Under the pieces are notes generated by a model. The model was given only the letters and a program-made list of their open reading frames with translations, did no database searches and was not told where the DNA came from. 14,346 nt of DNA, taken from assembly GCF_001949145.1 (NCBI RefSeq), contig NW_019091534.1, forward strand, positions 540,860 to 555,205, written 5' to 3'. Positions 9,401 to 13,601 of this stretch are shown piece by piece (position 1 is the stretch's first letter; the number at the start of each line of letters is the position of its first letter). This stretch comes from Acanthaster planci (Eukaryota; Echinodermata; Asteroidea; Valvatida; Acanthasteridae). The position numbers and the translations under genes are program-made.

Positions 9401-12400
9401 ACATGCTTCACATGCAATTCACCGTAGGCTGGCCATCTTTGCCTAGCACACTTTGGTCTGGGAATACTTGTATGCACATTGCATATTACCAAACGAACCC
9501 ATAACGACAACAAATCCTGGCTTTCAAACTAGTGTAGCTGCAATCAGGAAATCCATTGTAGCCCGCTCACAGGCAGTCCAATCACTGACTCTGTGGCAGC
9601 CACATGACCATAGAAGGAAAAGTCATGTAACTGCACAACTAGGAAAGCCCAAGTGAAAACATGCCCCGACTACTTGATGCATATTGCACTGTCACAATGA
9701 TAGATTGAACAACATGAAAGTTTTTCCCCACAAAAACACAGCTTTTAAGTTATTTATTTTATTGCTTGTTTATCAATAGAAAAGAAACTTTTAGGTAACA
9801 AAATCTAAGAAAAGCAGCTGTTTGTGAGCAACATGCCTAGTGAGTTGATTTCAATTATGGCCAGGTTTGACTTCATGACCCGGAAACTTTCACTAGCTGA
9901 AACTTTGGATAACTTGATTTTTAAGCAGTTCCCTAAGGTTTGAATGTACTGAACTAATGTGTTTTGCTGTTATTTTAGTAATAATTACAGGTACCTAGGT
10001 ACCCAGGTACCCATCCATTACAGGTATCAAGCACCCGGTTCTCATATTACCAGTAAATGCACACCACTAGCCAGTACCCATATTCTCGTGCAGAAAGGAA
10101 GGAGAAAAAAAAGGGGTACAGTGGCTTGCCAAGGGCTCAAACATCAGGCTAGCAATACGATTTGAACCCCTGACCCTTTGGTCATGAATGACGAACCTTA
10201 ACCACTTGCTAACGGGGAACCCTGTTTCGAGCACCATGGGGTTATACGCAGAGCCGGGGACAAAAGAAATGGTCCGTGTAACAAAAGACAGTACTCAGAA
10301 CAAAAGACCTGCTGCTGGGAATTGCCATCATTTGTTTGGCGTGCATTTTTCGAAGGTAATCCATCACTGTTTTTAAATAGTGTACCACTGTTTTGGGCAT
10401 TGGGGGGCCTGCGGATTAGCACCACGGACAAAAGTGCTACAGGGCCCCATTGATGAGCAACACAGCGCTGCTGCATTCTAATCCAGCCGCATTTGAAAAG
10501 ATGCCACTCGCATTCACTATGGACAAAGGAAATTACGCAACACCTCACAATTCTGGGCTATCTTTACAGGGCGGCAGGCCTGGCTCAAATACTCAAGAGT
10601 CAGTGAAGGTAGCCTGTCAGCTTAGAGTAGCCACCAAACAGTCGTTCGTGTGGGTGTAAATGTCCTTTAAATGAAATGATGAATATTTGAAGAATTTTGA
10701 AAACAGAAAATCTTGAAAATGGCCCGTATGTGTGCACTGCATTGTTTAAAGCATCTGGCAGCAAGTGATTAACAACTATCCCACACTCTCTTCCCCTTCT
10801 CCCTACCCTCCCCCATAAGGTATACTGACTGATGTATGTGAGCTGACACGGTTGCTAAGTGTTGTTGCTTCCAGGCAGCGCTAACAGCGGGTCACCAAGT
10901 CCAAAGTGACTTTGGATATGTGAACATAGTCGTTTGGACCTGAAATATGCAATTTAATGGTCTTATGTATCCCATTTTTCCAGTCTTTACGTCATGAAAA
11001 CACAATATCTCTCTTTCATCACAGTCCATGTGCCCTCAATGTGATTGTCAGGACTTCTTAGGAATACTTGATTCATCTGAAGACAACTCAATGTATGCAA
11101 GTACCACCAACATGCCACCTGTGACCACAGCTAGTGAGTTCGCATCCAGTGGCATACATGAACAGCCTGAAGTGACTATTAGTGCCTCACTGACCACTTT
11201 GACCTCCAGACCATGGGCCATCCATAGAAAAAAGGACGGCAGGGACAGGATATCCAACAATGACAATGCTGGATGGATTTCACAGAGAGCGTGCGGCTTC
11301 CAACTTTATCCAAGTAAGATGGACCTCTTGTGAAAATGTGATGGAGGAAACAACTCTGTTTTTTTTTAATTTATCAATTTCTAATCTGCATGGTGGCTGT
11401 GATAATCCTATCACTGTTCGTTTACAGTGGCCCCCACCAATGGTGGTAAGCATTGTGATAAACATTTTACAGAGCCACTGTTCCCTGGGAGTTTCTTGAC
11501 AACTGCTCCGTAGAAAAGCCAATATTTTGGTTTTCTAAGGAGCAACTGTCAACACTATATTTTCTGCCATGAAAGGGGGCCATCAGGAGTGCCTAGTGAA
11601 ATGTCCTTGGATTTAGTCCATAGGTGTTTTTCTTTGAAGATGGAATTTGCTTTGTTTCATGTTTATTGTACTATTGAGTACCTGAATTTAGTGAGCTGTA
11701 TCATGGATACCAGCAATTGTGTGTGCTAGGTACTTCCTGGTCCTTTTACCTCAAGTTTCAGTATAAACTTGCAAAGAGAATTTCTCCATGTTATCAGGAG
11801 TTTACACGAGCCATACAGTCTTCCTCTTTTTATTGCTATTTTACCTTCCTTGTTAACTGCTTCGGATGACGGTAAGAGCCGCCATAAAAATTGAGATCCT
11901 CAGCCCGCTTTTCAGCTATTATTCTCCGCCCACACTCGAGCAAACACGGTGAAAGAAGGCAGACCCTGGCTCTTGTATAGATGGTGATTGGCCTTCGTGT
12001 GTTGTCAAGAAATGAAAAGGCCGAATTTGCATCATAATCACCAGCTTCACAATAGTCCCCACTTTGAAAGAGGTAACGGGAATGTGGAAGCTCGAGTAGA
12101 GCCACAAACAATGAACAATGAGCCTTTTTACTGTGTAATTCAAAGCGGGCAGAGCACGGAGGGCCACAAACCGGGAATTTGCGGTTTGGCAGGTGGCCTT
12201 CGTGGCCAAGCGAGGCTGGAATTCTCGGAGTCAGCTTTCAGAAAAAAGTTCCTGTCATCAAGGGGTTAAGAATAACTTCATATGACACGGACTGATGCAA
12301 AAGCATTAAGTCAGTCCATGAATTCCCTTTCTAGATGGCAGTGCATCTCAAGCTGTGCTGTGGTGCCGTTACTTCGAGGATGGTCAGCGAATGTCCTCTC

Positions 12401-13601
12401 AGCTTGTAGATCTAGACTTTGATCCGTCAGTAGAGGAGCGTCATTACACAGTCAACTTGAGAGTCACACCATTTGATGCACATGAGGTATACCAGGGCAA
12501 GCATAATAATCAAATCCCAGATATCCGTGGCACCTGACTCTGGCCACAGCAAATACTGCTCCATGGGTGCATCCTGGAGTGTTCTAGGTTGGGAGAAGAA
12601 ATACAAACATGCTGTACAAATGACTCAGAGTCAATTTTAGTGGCATTTGGCTTTATGTAAAAGGTTGGCTTCAGTAGCTTGCCTTTTTCAAAAGTCAACA
12701 TTTTCAGACCCAAAAAAGTAGGCCTTCTGTTTGCAAGTGGTTAATGTCAGTTTATGGTTTGAGTGTTTGCAGCTGATAAGTGCCAGTACCATTGCCCTGC
12801 TGTAATTCCTGATTAGTGGTTACTCTTCATCTTGTCCAGTTTTCAATGCGGCAGACATTTACACATGTATGATCCAGACATTTACGGTGTTTAAATTCTC
12901 CTTTTCGCAGTTCTTTACCTATTTTTCACCGATAGTGTTTTTAGTTTAGTTTTTCTAACATTTTTTGTTATAGGATGAATGGTCCTTTGAAGTCCTCATT
13001 GATGGTAAGCTGCTGGCCTCACTGACTGGCATACCAGTCATGTCCTCATCTACCAAGCTCATTCTGCATGTCTTCAATCGAGACAGCTACATTGCTGATC
13101 TGCAAGACCCATTCAATCCTCCAGTTGTCACAGCAACACTCAGGAACTTCAAGTTCGTAAAACCTCCGTGTTTTTTTCACATTTTGTTGCCATATCAAGG
13201 GTGCCTTTCTTTTCGAATTGAATACCAAATTGAAAGAAGGGTCCAACTCCGCCTAAATCTTTTTTCAGTTCAAAAGAAAAAAAAATAGACAATTTCTGAA
13301 GGGGTTGCAAGGGAAATCAATTAACTTTTCTTAACAAAAATGCTGGAGTTGGGCCTTTCTTTTAATGAGGTATTCAGTTGCTTTTGGCAATATTTCTTGC
13401 TTCATTTGCTATGCACAGCATAGTATACCTTACCATTTATTGAAAGGCTCCTACCCTTTCTTCTGATTCAGGATGCCACCTGAGCAGAGTAAGCTGTGTC
13501 GTTATGGGGCACCATTCAGGGCTGGTACCAATCCTGTCTCCCGTTACTTTGCCGGTGTTGGCTCAGAAGCAGGAGCTACTGATATCGTACCTTTCAAGGA
13601 G
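367..13601 (+). CDS. Multi-exon gene: FN3-like repeat array joined to a degenerate GH16-like domain (partial at both ends)
   Basis: Sixteen exons join in frame: 367-473, 977-1154, 1292-1996, 2257-2526, 3205-3477, 4108-4398, 4780-4883, 5517-5732, 6001-6175, 6295-6443, 6585-6701, 8849-9004, 11025-11313, 12335-12486, 12974-13152, 13472-13601. Every intron is GT-AG and every junction keeps phase, giving 1163 codons without a stop. Residues 1-770 form one partial and six full fibronectin-III-like repeats. Residues about 774-1120 resemble a GH16/concanavalin-A-like beta-sandwich. Residues 1121-1163 open another module. Several NxS/T sites (NQST, NLTQ, NSST) and paired cysteines fit an extracellular protein. 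No signal peptide, membrane segment or stop is visible, because both ends lie outside the window. The exon chain is read directly, the FN3-like assignment is family knowledge, and the GH16 assignment and the function are inference. The exact product is not recognised. Confidence 0.85.
474..976. other. Intron 1 (503 bases)
   Basis: This is a phase-0 intron between the repeat A hinge and repeat B. No open frame shows FN3-like motifs. The sequence before 977 (ttattgcctacttacccttaccag) supplies the branch and polypyrimidine context. I see nothing else in it. Confidence 0.75.
977..1154 (+). CDS. Exon 2: N-terminal half of FN3-like repeat B
   Basis: Residues 36-94. The acceptor is ttaccag and the donor AAAG|GTCAGT, phase 0 in and phase 1 out. 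It carries SWTGFLDAESGIDHY (about 51-65), the strand-B Trp and the D..SGI..Y signature of these repeats, followed by an IGTAQG element equivalent to the 'GT-P-G' turn of the other repeats. The repeat is completed in exon 3. Confidence 0.88.
1292..1996 (+). CDS. Exon 3: end of repeat B, all of repeat C, first half of repeat D
   Basis: This is the largest exon (705 bases, residues 95-329). It starts with a phase-1 split codon (G|AT, Asp) and ends in phase 1 at CAAG|GTAATG. It completes repeat B with YYATVEAFN (104-112) and DDTPP (128-132). A three-cysteine linker follows (C159, C165, C172), then the whole of repeat C: W183, ITKYEVALGTTPGG (193-206) and YATVRGYNEAGL (236-247). It ends in repeat D with AAWDFSGD and ITKYEWAIY. 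Other repeats are split by an internal phase-1 intron. Repeat C is not, so an intron was lost here or never gained. Confidence 0.92.
2257..2526 (+). CDS. Exon 4: second half of repeat D, first half of repeat E
   Basis: Residues 331-419, phase 1 in and out. The acceptor is gaaacag and the donor ACAG|GTAAGT, a near-consensus site. It contains DGETYYSIVRATNALGL (343-359), the conserved final strands of repeat D. A PGQVYDG hinge replaces the TPP form. The first strands of repeat E, with SASWKGFG, follow. The stretch upstream of 2257 in the same frame has weak coding character, so I place the start at the AG at 2255-2256. Confidence 0.88.
2527..3204. other. Intron 4, with low-complexity and dispersed-repeat sequence
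   Basis: A phase-1 intron inside repeat E. From about 2680 to 3010 the sequence is A-, T-, G- and C-homopolymer-rich (aaaaaaaatttaaaaatt, ggggggga, ccccctcccccac). It includes the degenerate 'tatagcg...cactttaca' repeat listed separately. No coding potential. Confidence 0.75.
2786..2870 (+). repeat. Degenerate 'ATATAGCG..CTCAAAGCGCTTTACA' dispersed element
   Basis: An aataataata run is followed by tttaatatagcgttttcc and, about 20 bases later, tctcaaaacactttacaag. From general knowledge, many invertebrate and fish genomes carry short non-autonomous elements with 'aataat..tatagcgc.ttt....ctcaaagcgctttaca'. This copy has GCGC mutated in both halves. The assignment rests on recognising the pattern, not on a search. 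Confidence 0.45.
3205..3477 (+). CDS. Exon 5: second half of FN3-like repeat E
   Basis: Residues 421-510, phase 1 in and out; acceptor ctatctag, donor CATG|GTAGGC. It reads SVDYYEAAVGTDPHYP (433-448), then VVPFTHIG and STYYVTVRAYSVNF. These are the 'Y..AVGT.P....V.PF' and 'YYVTVRAY' signatures of the family. The hinge region here (GISVGIGSTVHG) lacks TPP, so the spacing to repeat F may be unusual. Confidence 0.9.
3478..4107. other. Intron 5 (630 bases)
   Basis: A phase-1 intron between exons 5 and 6, AT-rich. It has a small hairpin: gacatgaag (3990-3998) faces cttcgtgtc (4004-4012) across a five-base loop, eight of nine positions pairing. A short open frame that runs on from exon 5 ends at 3542 and is only read-through. 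Confidence 0.75.
4108..4398 (+). CDS. Exon 6: most of FN3-like repeat F
   Basis: Residues 512-607, phase 1 in and out; acceptor tgaccag, donor GTAG|GTGAGT. It contains VQIMWGEY, the strand-B Trp. A longer than usual loop rich in Pro and acidic residues follows (EPSPSSIPPEDMDC), then MVLGTKEA and the final strand GSYYVTVVG. An N-glycosylation sequon, NLTQ, lies just before the last strand. The extended loop sets repeat F apart from repeats B to E. Confidence 0.9.
4399..4779. other. Intron 6 (381 bases)
   Basis: A phase-1 intron within the last strands of repeat F. The donor GTGAGT and the acceptor tttgtcctttag are both strong. The open frame that enters exon 7 from 4674 is an accident of the lack of stops in the T-rich tract and shows no conserved motif. 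Nothing else is seen. Confidence 0.75.
4780..4883 (+). CDS. Exon 7: tail and TPP hinge of repeat F
   Basis: Residues 608-642, phase 1 in and phase 0 out; acceptor gtcctttag, donor ATG|GTATGT. It reads VNEGGQCNSSTSYF, with an NSST sequon, then VDVTPPVEGQMRVG, the canonical hinge. The phase-0 intron after the hinge is equivalent to the one between exons 1 and 2, so both mark a repeat boundary. Confidence 0.88.
4884..5516. other. Intron 7 (633 bases), contains a perfect hairpin
   Basis: A phase-0 intron at the boundary between repeats F and G. It holds a 14-bp perfect stem-loop at 5380-5415, listed separately. A third partial copy of its arm, tgtggacct, lies at about 5432-5440. No coding potential was seen. 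Confidence 0.75.
5380..5415. repeat. Perfect inverted repeat, 14-bp stem and 8-base loop
   Basis: The left arm aaccttgtgtggac (5380-5393) is the exact reverse complement of gtccacacaaggtt (5402-5415), with loop ctggctta. Outside it only a weak imperfect extension is possible (ggcaa against ttgc with a bulge). It could be a short palindromic element or a structured intronic RNA. It is too short alone to call a microRNA precursor. Confidence 0.85.
5517..5732 (+). CDS. Exon 8: first half of FN3-like repeat G
   Basis: Residues 643-714, phase 0 both sides; acceptor acctgcag, donor GTG|GTAAGT. It contains DSVSVAWEDYRDDESGIKSF, the clearest W..Y.D.ESGI..F signature in the window. A loop with Cys, acidic and Asn residues (ASCDIGDDNN) takes the place of the 'GT-P-G' turn. 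An FN3-like strand, TRDFTFVALSLV, ends the exon. Confidence 0.9.
6001..6175 (+). CDS. Exon 9: end of repeat G and linker into the GH16-like domain
   Basis: Residues 715-772, phase 0 in and phase 1 out; acceptor cacaatgcag, donor TCTG|GTAAAG. It reads PYFVQMSAVNHAGG, the final strand, then VDSSEPTAGMVVDG, a variant of the hinge with EPT for TPP. A polar linker with VVNSKDRNQVS follows. This is the last recognisable FN3-like repeat before the fold changes. Confidence 0.9.
6295..6443 (+). CDS. Exon 10: start of the GH16-like domain
   Basis: Residues 774-822, phase 1 in and phase 0 out; acceptor tgtatgcag, donor CAG|GTAGGC. There is no stop in the frame set by its neighbours, although the open frame is short. 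Four Trp residues (W798, W807, W814 and the DPHW context) with C786 resemble the N-terminal strands of GH16-like proteins. Those typically begin with a Trp-rich segment before 'L.l......g'. No FN3 signature remains. Confidence 0.78.
6585..6701 (+). CDS. Exon 11: GH16-like strands with the 'SG.Y.T' motif
   Basis: Residues 823-861, phase 0 both sides; acceptor ttgtctag, donor GAG|GTTAGT. It reads NESLTLKMERD, then MLSGAYVTNAQI and SSEYE. This follows the order of GH16 proteins: a 'L.L....' strand, then 'SG.l.S', then 'Y.YG.fE.r.K'. The last element continues across the next intron as EYE|FDLK, so the 2.1-kb intron splits the strand directly. Confidence 0.8.
6702..8848. other. Intron 11 (2147 bases), no gene seen
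   Basis: A phase-0 intron that splits the EYE|FDLK strand. It is AT-rich, with short open frames at 6989-7183 (+) and 8517-8702 (-). Neither has splice support, family motifs or sensible composition. From 7660 to 8600 it carries repeated TGACGTCA- and ATGATGACATCAT-type palindromes, listed separately. The end is a long T-rich tract before the exon-12 acceptor. Confidence 0.7.
7675..8590. repeat. Region rich in TGACGTCA/TGATGACATCA palindromic words
   Basis: The 16-base word tcatgatgacatcatc occurs exactly twice (7840-7855 and 7959-7974). Related words are gtcacgatgacgcc (near 7678-7691), gccgtcatgaagcgtcac (near 8126-8142), the perfect CRE palindrome TGACGTCA (8422-8429) and catgatgacgtcgc (8576-8589). 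Such phrasing is typical of an old dispersed repeat. A cluster of CREB/ATF-like sites is the alternative. Confidence 0.45.
8849..9004 (+). CDS. Exon 12: GH16-like core strand with altered catalytic motif
   Basis: Residues 862-913, phase 0 both sides; acceptor cacctaccag, donor CAA|GTAAGT. It reads FDLKAAPPDLHSVTSILFWDG, matching the GH16 pattern '.fe.r.Kaa...pG.vsaf.l'. TIGDFDFGG (886-894) follows, at the place where GH16 enzymes carry the catalytic E-[IL]-D-[FI]-x-E strand and 'F-L-G'. The Asp is kept (D889). The first Glu is replaced by Ile, and the second by Asp (D891). The exon ends with the Cys cluster C903, C905, C906. The fold call is inference from motif order. Confidence 0.85.
9985..10215 (-). 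mobile_element. tRNA-derived SINE-like element (minus strand)
   Basis: Read on the minus strand, ttagcaagtggttaaggtt (10195-10213) resembles RNA polymerase III box A. GGTTCAAATCG (10158-10168) resembles box B (GGTTCRANNCC). The spacing is about 27 bases. The tail ccaagggctcaaac/gtggcttgcc and the GGTACC words, read in reverse as 'gggtacctg', match the common animal SINE layout of 'cccttgg.caag.cact...atgggtacctg'. It ends in three 8-base aggtaccy copies (9989-10012). An A-rich patch at 10106-10112 interrupts it. No target-site duplication was identified. Confidence 0.55.
10216..10660. other. CG-richer intronic segment with repeated GGACAAAAG words
   Basis: Composition differs from the surrounding intron. 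The word ggacaaaag occurs at 10258-10266 and 10426-10434, with ggacaaagg at 10521-10529. A seven-base inverted pair (gtccgtg/cacggac) also occurs. A 116-codon open frame on the minus strand (10198-10548) has no recognisable domain. It may be part of an old mobile element next to the SINE-like sequence. I cannot assign it. Confidence 0.4.
11025..11313 (+). CDS. Exon 13: Cys cluster and Ser/Thr-rich insertion of the GH16-like domain
   Basis: Residues 914-1009, phase 0 in and phase 1 out; acceptor ttcatcacag, donor CCAA|GTAAGA. It opens with CPQCDC (916-921), which joins the exon-12 cysteines into a six-Cys patch within about 19 residues. A Ser/Thr/Pro-rich stretch follows that looks mucin-like, then a basic, Asp/Asn-rich part (RKKDGRDRISNND). 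It ends in ACGFQLYP, which leads into the strands of exon 14. Its sequence is more variable in character than its neighbours. Confidence 0.85.
11428..11445 (+). CDS. Candidate 18-base micro-exon between exons 13 and 14
   Basis: A good acceptor (ctgttcgtttacag) precedes it and a strong donor (GTG|GTAAGC) follows it. Its length is a multiple of three. In the phase-1 frame of exon 13 it would replace the junction Asn with Met-Ala-Pro-Thr-Asn-Gly-Asp, leading into GSASQAVLW. Exons 13 and 14 also join in frame without it, so it is optional. It could be a cassette exon or a chance match. Confidence 0.4.
11496..11552 (-). repeat. Imperfect inverted repeat forming a 24-bp hairpin
   Basis: The left arm (11496-11520) and right arm (11529-11552) pair at 21 of 24 positions. 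There is one bulged base and an 8-base AT loop (aatatttt). The outer six bases are ttgaca/tgtcaa. On the minus strand two of the three mismatches become G-U wobbles, so a minus-strand RNA would fold better. Pairing stops sharply at both outer ends. Confidence 0.75.
12335..12486 (+). CDS. Exon 14: GH16-like strands (LWCRYF ... HY)
   Basis: Residues 1011-1060, phase 1 in and phase 0 out; acceptor cctttctag, donor GAG|GTATAC. It reads AVLWCRYFEDG (1016-1026), then VDLDFDPSVEERHYTVNLRV. The 'FDPS....HxY.xxx' run matches the GH16 strand 'f.....fHtYaidWtpd', which lies opposite the active-site strand. The stop in the following intron fixes the donor as the end of coding. Confidence 0.88.
12487..12973. 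other. Intron 14 (487 bases)
   Basis: A phase-0 intron between FDAHE and DEWSF. The frame of exon 14 meets a stop about 50 bases in (12535-12537). Beyond that nothing is open or structured. The last 90 bases are T-rich and lead into the acceptor ttgttatag. Confidence 0.75.
12974..13152 (+). CDS. Exon 15: C-terminal strands of the GH16-like domain
   Basis: Residues 1061-1119, phase 0 in and phase 2 out; acceptor ttgttatag, donor TCAA|GTTCGT (weak). It reads WSFEVLIDGKLLASLTG (1063-1079), matching the '.i.wyvDG..v' strand of GH16. Then come IPVMSSSTKLILHVFN, like 'iP..pm.l.lnlw', and VTATLRNFK, like the final 'a.vdyvrv' strand. The weak donor was chosen because only phase 2 (AA|G, Lys) keeps the next exon open. 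Donors in other phases meet an immediate TGA in exon 16. Confidence 0.87.
13153..13471. other. Intron 15 (319 bases), mostly an inverted-repeat element
   Basis: A phase-2 intron with the weak donor GTTCGT. Its centre is a MITE-like inverted repeat (13220-13375), listed separately. A poly-A/T core (tttttttcag...aaaaaaaaa) lies between the arms. No coding potential. Confidence 0.75.
13220..13375. mobile_element. MITE-like or foldback inverted-repeat element
   Basis: The 31-base arms at 13220-13250 and 13345-13375 are inverted copies matching at about 26 positions. They share gaatacc at the outside and ccaactcc at the inside, around a 94-base AT-rich core. The left arm can also fold with sequence just upstream (cctttcttttcgaatt against aattgaaagaagg). 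No target-site duplication or known terminal motif was identified, so the class is unknown. Confidence 0.5.
13472..13601 (+). CDS. Exon 16: start of a post-GH16 module with a repeat-like GVG..AG..DIVPF motif
   Basis: Residues 1121-1163 after a split Lys codon, phase 2 in and phase 0 out; acceptor tctgattcag, donor GAG|GTAACA. It reads KLCRYGAPFRAGTNPVSRYF, then AGVGSEAGATDIVPFKE (1147-1163). The second part matches the 'Y..A.GT.PG..DV.PF..V' centre of the upstream FN3-like repeats. The first part does not resemble their N-terminal half. The gene should continue into the next sequence. Confidence 0.83.

Larger units (their letters stand above)
9005..11024. other. Intron 12 (2020 bases), no certain gene
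   Basis: A phase-0 intron between the two halves of the Cys cluster. It contains a 9-bp hairpin (gtacccata 9205-9213 against tatgggtac 9227-9235), a tRNA-SINE-like element (about 9985-10215) and a CG-richer stretch (10216-10660). That stretch contains a possible 39-base cassette exon (10570-10608). The open frames on either strand show no family motif. Confidence 0.7.
11314..12334. other. Intron 13 (1021 bases) with micro-exon candidate and hairpin
   Basis: A phase-1 intron. It includes the 18-base micro-exon candidate (11428-11445) and a long hairpin (11496-11552). A CG-rich section (about 11870-12265) holds an interrupted stem: ggccac (12162-12167) and aaaccg (12168-12173) against cggttt (12182-12187) and gtggcc (12193-12198). 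Short open frames on both strands in the CG-rich section overlap one another and show no motif. Confidence 0.7.

Noticed and set aside
10150-10215. A functional tRNA gene on the minus strand
   Set aside because: Box A- and B-like words are present, but acceptor and anticodon stems do not pair, and the element continues into a SINE-type body.
10198-10548. 116-codon open frame on the minus strand
   Set aside because: No domain, no splice or start context, and it overlaps SINE-like and repeat-like sequence. Chance openness in a CG-richer segment is the simpler reading.
11919-12209. Overlapping open frames on both strands (minus 11836-12111 and 11919-12209, plus 11988-12269)
   Set aside because: Several frames are open at once because of CG-rich composition, which argues against coding. 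None has conserved motifs or fits the phase between exons 13 and 14.
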